Shown here one piece after another: positions 1-8,475 of a stretch of DNA of 64,000 nt. Source of the DNA: UTCFX2 sp002050125 (GTDB lineage Bacteria > Chloroflexota > Anaerolineae > Anaerolineales > UBA4823); the NCBI GenBank assembly GCA_027494035.1, contig JAOSJQ010000018.1, forward strand, positions 34,694 to 98,693, in the 5' to 3' direction. The notes beneath the pieces are model-generated. The model worked only from the letters and a program-made list of their open reading frames with translations. It did no database searches and was not told the origin of the DNA. The position numbers and the translations under genes are program-made. Every line of letters begins with the position of its first letter. Positions within the stretch are counted from its first letter, which is position 1.

Positions 1-2
1 CG

Positions 3-2324
3 CTTGAGGTATGGGATTTGCTCAAAGTGCTGGGCCTGGGTGGCAAGTGGGGAGCGGATGAAGGCAACTTCCTGCACTTCTACCTGGAACTGATGAAGCC
101 CTTCGAAGAGGTCGATTGGGATTTCGTCTTTGAGATGGTGAAAGACTATCTGGAATACGGCGGGCAAATCGATCCCGAATTTGCGGAACAGGCGCGCAAT
201 GCTTTGGGGTTTGTTGATTGGAACTCGTTGCAGCAGTTGCCACATGATCCCCATCCCTCGCGTGCCATGAGACCGCTGCCGGAAAACGTAAGACCTTTTG
301 TGGTCGAGATGGCGCGTCGGCATACTCCCTTGCGTGATGTCATGTTTCGGAATACACGTGATCTTCTGCGGGAGTATGTGCGGCGCGGGCTGCTCAATGA
401 GAAAGTTCCCACCCGCGATCCGCAACTTATCTGGATACCCATGCGCTCTGAAGAGATGCAGCTCTATCTCCGCATCGAGGAGTACATCTCGGACTTCTAC
501 CGAAAGTACGAAAACGAACGTAAGGGTCTGGGTTTTGTGATGACCGTCTACCGTCGCCGCCTTACTAGCAGCTTCTATGCGGTCCTGCAAAGTTTGGAGC
601 GGCGGCTGGAATTCCTGGAAGGACGAGCCGAGCAGGTATTTGACGACGACGATCTTGAGCAGGCCGATCTCGAACAAGATGTCACCGAAATTCTGGACGA
701 CGATCAACGGTCATTGTACCAGGAAGAAATCGACTACGTTGAGTCGTTCATCAGCGATCTTCAGCATCTCTCGATGCACGACTCAAAAACTGAGCAGCTT
801 ATCCAGGACCTCAGCACGATCTTCCGGCAGCGTGAAACCGCGATTGTCTTCACCCAATACACCGACACAATGGATTATCTGAGGGATAAACTCCTTCAGG
901 TCTATGGCAGCCAGGTGGCCTGTTATAGCGGTCGTGGTGGAGAAATCTGGAATGGGATCGCCTGGGTTGGCGTGACTAAGGAAGACATCAAACAAACTTT
1001 CCGAGTGGGGGAAGATGTCAAAATCCTGGTTTGTACTGAGGCCGCCAGTGAAGGTCTGAACCTGCAAACCTGTGGCGTGTTGATCAATTACGACATGCCC
1101 TGGAATCCGATGCGGGTTGAACAGCGAATTGGTCGTATCGACCGTATAGGCCAGGTGCACGATGAAGTCTGGATTCGGAACTACTTCTACGAAGAGACGG
1201 TTGAAGCACGTGTTTACCAGGCGCTCGCGCACCGCATCAACTGGTTTGAAGGGGTCGTGGGCGATCTTCAACCGATCCTGGCTCGTGTTGGGAGAGCCAT
1301 CGAACGAGTGGTTATGGCTGCGCCCGATGAACGCGAACAGGTGCTATCAGGAGAGCTTGACGAAATTGAACGCGGGCTGGATAAAAAAGATAGCGACATA
1401 TTGAATGTCTACGAGGGCAGTGAGAGCGTTCATCCCTGGGCTGGACTGGCTGCTCCGATCACGCTTCCCGAACTTGAACGCTGCTTCTTGGAATCTGACC
1501 TCTTTGAGCGCCAGATCGTCCCGAATCCAGGCATTGAAACGACCTATCTGGCAACGACATCTCAGGGACAAGTGGTGATCACGTTCAACCCCGAGACTTT
1601 TGATCGTTTCCCGAACTCGCTCCGATTTCTCTCGTATGGCGACCAAGTTCTGGACGAACTGCTCAGCCGAGTGCCGCCCCCTGAACATGATGAGGACCGA
1701 GGAATCGTCTGTTTCTCCTCATCTGATTCTGTTCCATTGAAAGCTTACTACGGGTTAAATCAGCAGAATCAACCAATCCGGCTTCAGACATTGCAGGACC
1801 TATTGCATGTCATTGGAGATGCCTCTGAAGACATGGCCTGGACCGACGCTGCTTTCCAGTGGGCCAAACAGGATTTTGAACAACATTTGGACAGCGCTCG
1901 CGAGGAATATGATTCCATTACCAGCCTGCGATTTCAAGCCACGCACTCAGCACTGGTGGAAAAGGCGGTCCGAATTGTGTATTGGGCCACTCTACTGGAA
2001 TCGATCCAGAGCGGGCACTTTGGCAGTGTGGAGGATGCGTGGCGTGCTGTTACGACGAATGAACAGACGACCCAAAGTCTGTTGCGCCACGGTTATCCCT
2101 TTACGGCTCTATTGAGACTGACCGCGTCTAGAATAGGTGGCTCAAACATACCCCACCCTCTACCTAGTGATCTAGCCAACGCAAATCCCGAACAACTCCG
2201 ACGGATGTTCCTTGGCCTGAAACAAGAGGGACAAATGCTACTGGAGCGGCTGGGTAGGACACAAGAGCAGCGGGAAATCCAGATACACATTCTGAACATC
2301 CAGGCCTCTTCTTTCAGAGTCTGA
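3..2324 (+). CDS. SNF2/superfamily 2 helicase, C-terminal part (5' end outside window)
   Basis: The reading frame is open to the left edge, so the gene starts upstream and its ATP-binding half (Walker A and DEAH motifs) is not visible. What remains is the helicase C-terminal lobe. An FTQYTDTMDYL segment lies about 275 residues in, ASEGLNLQ (motif V) at about 342, and RVEQRIGRIDRIGQ (motif VI) at about 365. A long acidic stretch (DDDDLEQADLEQD) precedes the lobe. These motifs are typical of SNF2-like helicases found in phage-defence and repair systems. About 350 further residues follow with no motif I recognise. A zinc-ribbon gene and a PD-(D/E)XK nuclease gene follow on the same strand, so the three probably act together on DNA. 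Which defence system it belongs to cannot be settled from this half. Confidence 0.8.
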   Translation, partial: LEVWDLLKVLGLGGKWGADEGNFLHFYLELMKPFEEVDWDFVFEMVKDYLEYGGQIDPEFAEQARNALGFVDWNSLQQLPHDPHPSRAMRPLPENVRPFVVEMARRHTPLRDVMFRNTRDLLREYVRRGLLNEKVPTRDPQLIWIPMRSEEMQLYLRIEEYISDFYRKYENERKGLGFVMTVYRRRLTSSFYAVLQSLERRLEFLEGRAEQVFDDDDLEQADLEQDVTEILDDDQRSLYQEEIDYVESFISDLQHLSMHDSKTEQLIQDLSTIFRQRETAIVFTQYTDTMDYLRDKLLQVYGSQVACYSGRGGEIWNGIAWVGVTKEDIKQTFRVGEDVKILVCTEAASEGLNLQTCGVLINYDMPWNPMRVEQRIGRIDRIGQVHDEVWIRNYFYEETVEARVYQALAHRINWFEGVVGDLQPILARVGRAIERVVMAAPDEREQVLSGELDEIERGLDKKDSDILNVYEGSESVHPWAGLAAPITLPELERCFLESDLFERQIVPNPGIETTYLATTSQGQVVITFNPETFDRFPNSLRFLSYGDQVLDELLSRVPPPEHDEDRGIVCFSSSDSVPLKAYYGLNQQNQPIRLQTLQDLLHVIGDASEDMAWTDAAFQWAKQDFEQHLDSAREEYDSITSLRFQATHSALVEKAVRIVYWATLLESIQSGHFGSVEDAWRAVTTNEQTTQSLLRHGYPFTALLRLTASRIGGSNIPHPLPSDLANANPEQLRRMFLGLKQEGQMLLERLGRTQEQREIQIHILNIQASSFRV

Positions 2325-2386
2325 TATGTCTCGAACAATATTTCTGGACTGTCTCGAAATATCGCTTCTGTGAGGCAAAGAAAACA

Positions 2387-2602
2387 GTGTTGAAGCTGAC
2401 CATTTCTTGGCAAGCTCCGAATACCGATACCTGGGAACTAGACTATCCTTGTCCAATCTGTCGACTGGAAACAACGGTCACGCTGGGGCAATTACGGCAG
2501 GAGGAATACATTATCTGTCGTGGTTGCCACAGCACTATCAAGCTGATTGATCAGCTGGGTGGTGTGCAACATCTCTGGGATACCATGCGCACTGTTCTTT
2601 GA
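2387..2602 (+). CDS. small zinc-ribbon protein
   Basis: This is a 71-residue protein with two CxxC knuckles (CPIC near residue 22 and CRGC near residue 45), the pattern of a single zinc ribbon. The start is GTG at 2387, with TTG at 2390 as an alternative. It lies 62 bases after the helicase gene and 12 bases before the nuclease gene, so the three are probably cotranscribed. The function is unknown. A small zinc ribbon between a helicase and a nuclease could be a nucleic-acid-binding or bridging subunit, but that is inference from position. Confidence 0.65.
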   Translation: MLKLTISWQAPNTDTWELDYPCPICRLETTVTLGQLRQEEYIICRGCHSTIKLIDQLGGVQHLWDTMRTVL

Positions 2603-2614
2603 TAGGAGCGCCAC

Positions 2615-3673
2615 ATGGATCAACAGCAAGTACAGCGTACTCGTTATCAGTTACAGACGCGGTTCCGCCGAGTCAGAAATGCACCGTGGGGGAATTTCGA
2701 GCTTGTTGCTCTGCAGGTGCTAGATTGGCTTGAGCGCCATCCAATTCTGGCCGGTATTGTCAAACACCTAGACAATCTGCCAGGCGATCATCATGCAGAG
2801 GTAGAGTGTATGATTACTTCAGGTGTTGTCGCAAGCAGATATTTTGTTCTTTTGAGGAAACGTGATCATAAACAAGAGAGTGAGCCGGAGTTCAAAGGTT
2901 ATACCCCCAGGACCCTCGAGGAACATGCCTCGGCCTGTCTTGAGATATTGCGGGCGACCATCCGGAAGCCTGACCGTGGATTCTATGAGGTACTTGCGAC
3001 CTATTTGACTCAGGAAGAATATAGCCCCCGCACCGACAAAGATCCTCTAGACGCGATTAAGGAAATTGCAGTCCGAGACTTATACGAATACCTTGATGAA
3101 CAACTGGATGCCGTGAATGCAGTCAATGGACTTCTGGGAAAATACAAACAGGGTGTTGAATGGTTTCAGCAAGGACAGATCCGAAAGATAGTTCAAGAGG
3201 GATATGACGGGGCTAAGGGCGAGCGAGCATTGGCGCGGCATCTACAGCAGTATGTGTTTGATCAAGGTGTTGACTTCACGGTTGAGCCAACATCTGCAAG
3301 TGGAGCCGTCGACATATTGCTTCGGGATCCTAACGGTCAATATGTTATTATCGACGCAAAGTATTTGAAGCCAGGTGCGCCGTCTTCAGAAATTACGCGC
3401 AAGATCGCCGGTGGATTCAATCAAGTAGCACGCTATTGCGAGGACTATGATCAGCATGACGGCTTCCTAGCTGTCTTCGTAGACGATGATCTATCACTTC
3501 TGATTGACTCGGCTGAGAGCGATAGTTTCAGATATTTCAGAATAGGCGGGAGTATCATCTACTTTATTGAGGTAAATGTAGCAAAACGTCCATCCGCCAG
3601 TAAATCCGGCAAAGCGCGACAGATACACATAACTGAAGCTGATCTGATGCACGAAATTGAAGTGTACAATTGA
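2615..3673 (+). CDS. PD-(D/E)XK nuclease-like protein
   Basis: The 352-residue protein has a C-terminal restriction-endonuclease-like core. It comprises GERALAR near residue 202 (possible motif I glutamate), SGAVDILL with D233, and YVIIDAK with D247 and K249, which gives the D-x13-D-x-K pattern. The N-terminal 200 residues are helical and resemble nothing I can name. A clear ribosome site (TAGGAG) precedes ATG 2615. It is the last gene of the helicase, zinc ribbon, nuclease set and probably cuts DNA delivered or unwound by the helicase. It has the form of a restriction-like defence effector, but the exact family is not identified. Confidence 0.7.
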   Translation: MDQQQVQRTRYQLQTRFRRVRNAPWGNFELVALQVLDWLERHPILAGIVKHLDNLPGDHHAEVECMITSGVVASRYFVLLRKRDHKQESEPEFKGYTPRTLEEHASACLEILRATIRKPDRGFYEVLATYLTQEEYSPRTDKDPLDAIKEIAVRDLYEYLDEQLDAVNAVNGLLGKYKQGVEWFQQGQIRKIVQEGYDGAKGERALARHLQQYVFDQGVDFTVEPTSASGAVDILLRDPNGQYVIIDAKYLKPGAPSSEITRKIAGGFNQVARYCEDYDQHDGFLAVFVDDDLSLLIDSAESDSFRYFRIGGSIIYFIEVNVAKRPSASKSGKARQIHITEADLMHEIEVYN

Positions 3674-3845
3674 AGAGATCCAGACGGGAGACAATGAATA
3701 ACCTGGTCGCTCGCGACTGGTCGTTCCCGAACAGGCAGGACTTTGAAGCGCCGTCCAGGTAACGCTGCCGAAATATCTACCAATGAAAGGAGCGTCCCCC
3801 AAGTCCGCTCCTCTATATGCGTTCAGACCTTCTATCATTCGCGGG

Positions 3846-4061
3846 CTACTTCCGCTTTCCCCGCACAATCTGATGCACCCGCTGCTCTGAGATGCCGAAC
3901 AGCCGCGCCAACTCCGGCACGCTCATCCCCGCCGCATATCGGGCGCGAATCTCTACATTGCGTTCACGTTTGAGGCTTGACACGGGAGCCTGAGGAAGCG
4001 AAAAGCCACGATATAGCTGCTGCAAAACGCGGCTCGTGGCTTGCTCAAGGGTGTATAAGGT
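3846..4061 (-). pseudogene. orphan HTH tail of a second serine integrase
   Basis: Read from the left attachment repeat, this minus-strand stretch encodes about 71 residues ending ARLFGISEQRVHQIVRGKRK. It is clearly homologous to the tail at 37864-38121 (shared RYAAGMSVP-like and VRGKRK-like segments, plus a similar region just before). It is open across the repeat, but in a frame one base off that of the integrase at 4045-5883. The simplest reading is that it is the stranded C-terminal tail of a different, earlier element that used the same tRNA site and now lies to the left. A frameshifted in-place tail or programmed frameshifting is a weaker alternative. Confidence 0.6.
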
Positions 4062-5883
4062 TGTGCCCCATAGGGGCCTTTGGCTCAGAGGCTGCCTCAG
4101 TAGTAGGCGAAATCGCCTGCGTTTCATCCGCTTGAACGCTCGTACCACCGTCCATTTGGTCACTCGTACCGCTGCCCATTCCACCGTCTCCTTGTTCGTC
4201 TTCGACCTCATACAGTGCCGCGCGCAGCACGACAAACTGATCTGCCCACGGCTTGAGCCGGAAGTCTACGATCCGCTGCGTGTCCAGGTCATACACGATT
4301 TCATCGAACAGGCTGCGCACTAAGCCCTGGCGGTCCTCATCTTCACCAACCTCCCAGAGACGCACCAGCTTATCCAGCGCTTCGGCGCACATTGCGAACT
4401 CTAACGCCAGCTTTTCGGTTTCGGTGGTACGTGCCTCCCAGTGAGCAATTTCGCGCTCATTTTGCTCAACCCGCCTGCGGTATTCTTCAGCGCTGATCAC
4501 GCCATCACCAAAAAGAACAACTGCTGCCTCAATGCGCCGACGACACAGGGCAATTACTTCTTGCTTTTCCTGTTCTAAATCCTGGTCGTTTTCGTAGCGA
4601 CCATTAGCCTTGTCCATCTGAATCGCCAACTCAGTCATGAGGTCGAGGGCCTCAGGACGAATGGTGAGCAGTCTTATCAGCCGCTCGAAATCTGCTTCCA
4701 GAACCTCGCAAAGAACTGACCGGTTTTGGCAACCACACTTGACGCCTGCTTTGTGCCGATAACGCATCTTCCCGTAAGTGTCGCTGCCGCCCAGAGCGCT
4801 GATCAGCCTGGGGTCTTTTTGTTCCGCTGCTCGCCGGACACAATGAGCACAATATGTGATCGCCGATAACGGGTAGAAGTGCGTTCTCCGGTTAACGCCC
4901 TCATCGGCGCGGCGAATGGTTCGCTCTTGCCGGGCGCGAGCCACCGAACGCAGCAGCTTGAGAGGGAAAACCGCCCGTTTTTCCTTGAAAGGAACTTCAT
5001 CAACATTGTCAAAGCCGTCATAGGCGCGTCGGTCTTTGGCTTTCTTGTCCATGACGATTCCGCCATATTCCGGCCAGTTGGCGACCACACGGCGCACATC
5101 GTCTCGCGTAACCTCGCGTGGCTCTCCGGTACGATCACGATAAGCCCAGCCTTCCTCGTTCATTTTGTAAGCGATTTTTTCCAGGCCAAGATTACCGGTC
5201 GCATAGAGCTCGAGAGTGCGTTCCGCCGCTTCGAAAAAGCCTCGCCAGAGGGCCCCGTCTTCAGGCATTTCATCAGCAGTACCGGCGACAAATGTTCCAT
5301 CTGCCAAGAGCCAGGCTCCCTCAGGGGTGGGTTGCAGATGGCCTTCGGCACCCCGAAGCGTCCCAAATGGAGGCATACCGATGCTGATACCTTTGGCCTT
5401 GCGGTAGGACACACTGTCTTTGGCTCTTTGAGAGATGTCTTCGGCGTAGTACTCGTCGATGATCGCGGTGAACTGGATAAACAGACGCCCCATCGCCGTC
5501 GAGGTGTCAACCTCACGCCCAGGGGCGGCTAGCACTAACGCTAACCCGCGCTTTTCCAGATAGTCCACCAGGTCTCCAACCCTCCACCCTTTGCGGTGAA
5601 GCCGCGAAAGATCATTGGCTACCAAGGCCACCACATCTGGATCAGCCAGACGGGCCTTCAGGGATAGCCATTCTGGTCGATTAGCTTCCTTGCGGGCTGA
5701 TTTATGCCCGCCAACATCTTCATACCATTCAGCAATCCAGCCTTTTCGCTCAATAAAGCCTTGGATGTTGGATCGCTGACGCTCCGGGCTGTTTCTGTCG
5801 TCATCATCGCGGGTGTAGGACTGGCGAACGTAACAAAGAGCAACCTTGCGCTCCGATGGTGTGAAAACCTTTTTACTGGACAT
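4045..5883 (-). CDS. large serine recombinase (integrase), truncated by integration
   Basis: The 612-residue protein catalyses site-specific integration and excision. The resolvase domain is at residues 1-160, with catalytic serine S22 in CYVRQS and the SPERQ motif near residue 32. A recombinase domain follows. A zinc ribbon (YCAHC, then CGC) lies near residues 340-385, and a coiled-coil region near 420-480. A strong ribosome site (GAGGAGG) precedes ATG 5883. The last codons cross the attachment repeat and end after only five non-element residues (NLIHP). In a circular element the same frame would continue for 85 residues into the HTH tail at 37864-38121, giving about 692 residues. The integrated copy therefore lacks its native C-terminus. 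It overlaps the small upstream gene by 11 bases. Confidence 0.93.
   Translation of the reverse strand: MSSKKVFTPSERKVALCYVRQSYTRDDDDRNSPERQRSNIQGFIERKGWIAEWYEDVGGHKSARKEANRPEWLSLKARLADPDVVALVANDLSRLHRKGWRVGDLVDYLEKRGLALVLAAPGREVDTSTAMGRLFIQFTAIIDEYYAEDISQRAKDSVSYRKAKGISIGMPPFGTLRGAEGHLQPTPEGAWLLADGTFVAGTADEMPEDGALWRGFFEAAERTLELYATGNLGLEKIAYKMNEEGWAYRDRTGEPREVTRDDVRRVVANWPEYGGIVMDKKAKDRRAYDGFDNVDEVPFKEKRAVFPLKLLRSVARARQERTIRRADEGVNRRTHFYPLSAITYCAHCVRRAAEQKDPRLISALGGSDTYGKMRYRHKAGVKCGCQNRSVLCEVLEADFERLIRLLTIRPEALDLMTELAIQMDKANGRYENDQDLEQEKQEVIALCRRRIEAAVVLFGDGVISAEEYRRRVEQNEREIAHWEARTTETEKLALEFAMCAEALDKLVRLWEVGEDEDRQGLVRSLFDEIVYDLDTQRIVDFRLKPWADQFVVLRAALYEVEDEQGDGGMGSGTSDQMDGGTSVQADETQAISPTTEAASEPKAPMGHNLIHP
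4062..4076. repeat. left attachment site (attL core)
   Basis: The 15-bp sequence TGTGCCCCATAGGGG is identical to 38121-38135 at the 3' end of tRNA-Glu. It lies within the last codons of the integrase gene (minus-strand codons for A-P-M-G-H). The 34,059-bp spacing between the copies defines the element. Confidence 0.8.
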
Positions 5884-6124
5884 GTTTGCCTCCTCGGCTT
5901 AAATGGCGAGCTTGAATCTTGGCGACCACCTGCATGAAGTTGGTTAAGCCTCGTGTGAAATCCGTGCCGGTATAGTCCTGGCCTTCCTGCTCGGAAAGTC
6001 GCCTGCATACTTTGTGAGCATACTGACGGACCAGGTCGGTGTTAGGCGGAACATACTCGACGGGCCTTTCGAGTTGTTTGACTTCAGTTTCCGGTAGCAG
6101 GCATAGCTGTGGTGGCTCACGCAT
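5873..6124 (-). CDS. small protein cotranscribed with the integrase
   Basis: This 83-residue protein of unknown family starts at ATG 6124, chosen because AAAGGAG lies four bases upstream. The open frame extends further but into a hairpin. Its stop overlaps the first 11 bases of the integrase gene, which implies translational coupling. The second half is basic (about residue 36 onward, VCRRL and KIQARHLSRGGKH). A small protein directly before a serine integrase could be a recombination directionality factor or a regulator. That is inference from position only. Confidence 0.6.
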   Translation of the reverse strand: MREPPQLCLLPETEVKQLERPVEYVPPNTDLVRQYAHKVCRRLSEQEGQDYTGTDFTRGLTNFMQVVAKIQARHLSRGGKHVQ

Positions 6125-6148
6125 ATACTCCTTTCTCTTCCCGGCCAG

Positions 6149-6192
6149 ATAAAAAGCCGTCAATGGCTCTGGGTAGCAGCGATTGACGGCTT
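6149..6192 (-). terminator. hairpin with T-run in the integrase leader
   Basis: A perfect 10-bp inverted repeat (AAGCCGTCAA at 6154-6163 and TTGACGGCTT at 6183-6192) encloses a 19-base loop. Read on the minus strand it is followed by TTTTT, as in an intrinsic terminator. It lies between a candidate promoter and the integrase operon. It could terminate the upstream gene or attenuate integrase expression. Confidence 0.55.
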
Positions 6193-6314
6193 GGACACGC
6201 CTGTTAGAATTGCGTGTTAGCCACCTGGCTGCTACGTCAGCCGGGTTGGTTAGCCCTCAGTTGACGTTAGCGCGCCAATTGGGGGTGTTTTATTTGACTC
6301 TGGTATTCATCTAT

Positions 6315-6343
6315 AGTATATATAATATAGCGCTATTCTACAA
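6315..6343 (-). promoter_or_regulatory. candidate promoter for the integrase operon
   Basis: On the minus strand TTGTAG (6343-6338) and TATACT (6320-6315) are separated by 17 bases, close to a sigma-70 pattern. It would drive the operon that starts at 6124, through the hairpin at 6149-6192. The region is AT-rich in both strands, so chance matches are possible. Confidence 0.35.
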
Positions 6344-6347
6344 CTGT

Positions 6348-6668
6348 TTAGTGCTTGTTGTAGATGGAAGCCGAACCACGTGAGTATCTTTTATGAGGTC
6401 GCTTCAGGAAACGGCAGACGGAGTAGAGGGCATGTGCCCAGATAGAGAGGGTACGTTGGCGCAGCGCAGAGCGATTAAGGTCAACCTCTACATCAGCCAA
6501 GAGAGAGGAATAATAGCGGGCCTGTCCAGCGAGTTTTTTGCGTTGAGCCCAACCAATCAGGTTTTCCAGATCATCGCGGCGATAAAGCTTATGGAAAACA
6601 GCCCAGAATTGCTGCCAATCTCGCCACCAGTTATTTTGATTATGAATCAGCAGACTCGTTTTTGGCAT
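6348..6668 (-). CDS. hypothetical small protein
   Basis: A 106-residue open frame, rich in tryptophan at the N-terminus (NNWWRDWQQFW) and in arginine overall. No ribosome site is evident and no family is recognised. It sits between the XRE regulator and the integrase operon on the same strand, which is mild support for a real gene. The rest of the frame also reads as charged helices. Confidence 0.4.
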   Translation of the reverse strand: MPKTSLLIHNQNNWWRDWQQFWAVFHKLYRRDDLENLIGWAQRKKLAGQARYYSSLLADVEVDLNRSALRQRTLSIWAHALYSVCRFLKRPHKRYSRGSASIYNKH

Positions 6669-6722
6669 ATCAACGCGAGTCTATGATCGAGGAGCGACAG
6701 AGTCAAGCAGTAAAATGGGGGA

Positions 6723-7079
6723 TTACTCGTGATGGTGAAGGCCAATGGACTGCGCCAAAGTTCGCATGATCTCTATGGCAGAATGTTTTGCTTCAACTGT
6801 GGGCAACCGGTGAAACTCCTCCAGAAGGGAACGATCCAAGTCGTCGATACTGATTTCGCCCTCATAGAAGTAGAGCAGAGGAACTTGCAGCGCCTTCGCA
6901 AACAGTGGCAAATCCGCTGCCGAGAGTTTTCGCCGACCATTTTCATACGCTGAGATGGCCGCCTGGTCTTTGGATACCAAAGAGGCGAGATCTCCTTGAG
7001 ACATGGTCAATCGCTCGCGGGCTTTGCGAATACGAACACCGAGGAGTTTTGGGTTCACGTTTTCACTCTTAAACGACAT
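6723..7079 (-). CDS. XRE-family transcriptional regulator
   Basis: The 118-residue protein begins with a Cro/C1-type helix-turn-helix at residues 14-68 (RIRKARERLTMSQGDLASLVS and AISAYENGRRKLS, split by a short loop). The C-terminal 50 residues are helical and could dimerise. It lies upstream of the integrase operon in the same direction. It is a plausible repressor or switch for element genes, as XRE proteins are in many integrative elements. Its target sites are not identified. Confidence 0.8.
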   Translation of the reverse strand: MSFKSENVNPKLLGVRIRKARERLTMSQGDLASLVSKDQAAISAYENGRRKLSAADLPLFAKALQVPLLYFYEGEISIDDLDRSLLEEFHRLPTVEAKHSAIEIMRTLAQSIGLHHHE

Positions 7080-7272
7080 AGGTTTATGGCAATTCTACAA
7101 AGAAGGGAGCGAAAGGTCTACAACATTAACGCTATATCCAAATTCACCTTGTAATTCCAAACACATTCCTGACCGGGCAAGTTAGTCAGAAAAGGAGACG
7201 CACATGAGCGGCGGGACTGGAACTTAGGTGTTTTTAGTGGGCGACCTCGGAAAACGTGGTCGCTCACGCTTT

Positions 7273-7962
7273 TTACCACTCCCACCGAAGGATATACGCC
7301 TCGAACAACTGTGGTGAGCTAATCCTGCAAGTTACTTTCTCTCGGCCATCCGGCAGGCGATGCCGGGTTTCCGGCCCAAGCGTAGTTGAGCGGTTCTGAT
7401 TTTGCTCGATCAGATACAGACGCCTCGGCGGTCGGGAACGGGGAAAGATGACACTGACCGAAAAGTCCTTCGTCGGATGGTTGATCTCCGTCTGCCATTC
7501 CTCAACCGATTTCGTGAAGCTATTCCTCAGCTTTCTGGTGATATTGAAGACCTCAATATCACCCCTTTGTTTGGCCTGACGAAGTGAAATCAGAATGTGG
7601 TAACGGTGGCCCTCACGATACCGATCAACGGCTTTGCCTGGAGAGCATTGGTAATCTGCGAAAATGTCGCCATCACCCCAAGCCTGATCCTGATAAGCGA
7701 TGATGTTGTTTTGCAGGAAACGTACCCGCTGGAATTTGGAAAGAAGTGCTAGACGGCCTTTGGCGTCCTTTAACTCCAACTCTGATTCGTACTCCAGAAC
7801 CTCGTATAAGCCCTGGGGTTGGCTTGGTCCGGGCAACGGAAAATATCGCATGAACAGGGTGAGCACAGTGACGAAATCAGCCCCAAACAAGGAGGTTAGC
7901 TTTTGCAGTAGATCGTGGAGCTTATCCCTCCACACCGTCTTTGACCACATATGCAGGCGCAT
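7273..7962 (-). CDS. hypothetical protein
   Basis: About 229 residues of unrecognised sequence. I prefer ATG 7962 (MRLHMWSKTVWRDK) over the upstream 8028 start because the first 22 residues of the longer form look non-conserved and would leave little room for a divergent promoter. Charged and aromatic stretches alternate (RFLQNNIIAYQDQAWGDGD) with no signal peptide or membrane segment. It is transcribed divergently from the plus-strand operon at 8059. Confidence 0.5.
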   Translation of the reverse strand: MRLHMWSKTVWRDKLHDLLQKLTSLFGADFVTVLTLFMRYFPLPGPSQPQGLYEVLEYESELELKDAKGRLALLSKFQRVRFLQNNIIAYQDQAWGDGDIFADYQCSPGKAVDRYREGHRYHILISLRQAKQRGDIEVFNITRKLRNSFTKSVEEWQTEINHPTKDFSVSVIFPRSRPPRRLYLIEQNQNRSTTLGPETRHRLPDGREKVTCRISSPQLFEAYILRWEW

Positions 7963-8058
7963 CACCAGTATAGGAATAGAAAAAGACGGATACTGTAAGG
8001 AATGTGTGAGACTTTTGCAGCTTGGCAACGGTCGTGGTGTCTGCTACTCTGATCGCGC

Positions 8059-8457
8059 ATGGTGGAATCTCCCGATTCTTCCAGCGCCCATCAAGAGTTG
8101 CTCACTATCAAGGATAGTATCCTGGTTCAGTGGCAGCGCCTTCCCCCAGAACACCAAGCCAGTATGTTGCTGGTACTCATGAATAACGTGCTCAACAGCG
8201 AGTATGGCCCGTGGGCCGCTAATGCCGTTAAGCTCCTATCAACGCAACCCGAAACCCCTCCCCCCAACACATCCGCTCCGCCCATCTCCAGCGCAGATCT
8301 TGCCCGTCACACGGATCTCGCTCCGGACGAAATTGCACTTCTCAGCGCCGAAGACCTCAAGGACATATCCGCTGCTGTTACGGCGCACCTGATCTTCGAC
8401 GTATTTTGGGACGAGGTCGAGGACATGGCGCGCCAGCGCCTTGACCAAACGCGATAA
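8059..8457 (+). CDS. hypothetical protein, first gene of an element operon
   Basis: The 132-residue protein has an N-terminal helical part, a proline-rich linker (QPETPPPNTSAPP, about residues 66-78) and a C-terminal acidic helical part. No known domain is recognised. It is followed by three genes with short gaps of 18, 9 and 6 bases, so these four probably form an operon. No strong ribosome site precedes ATG 8059. Confidence 0.55.
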   Translation: MVESPDSSSAHQELLTIKDSILVQWQRLPPEHQASMLLVLMNNVLNSEYGPWAANAVKLLSTQPETPPPNTSAPPISSADLARHTDLAPDEIALLSAEDLKDISAAVTAHLIFDVFWDEVEDMARQRLDQTR

Positions 8458-8475
8458 ACCGAACGAAAGGAGACT

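Noticed and set aside
3791..3812. GAGCG/CGCTC hairpin after the orphan tail
   Set aside because: The stem is only five pairs with a weak T-run, so I do not call it a terminator.
4879..5532. 217-residue plus-strand frame opposite the integrase
   Set aside because: It is the antisense of the recombinase core and has no recognisable domain.
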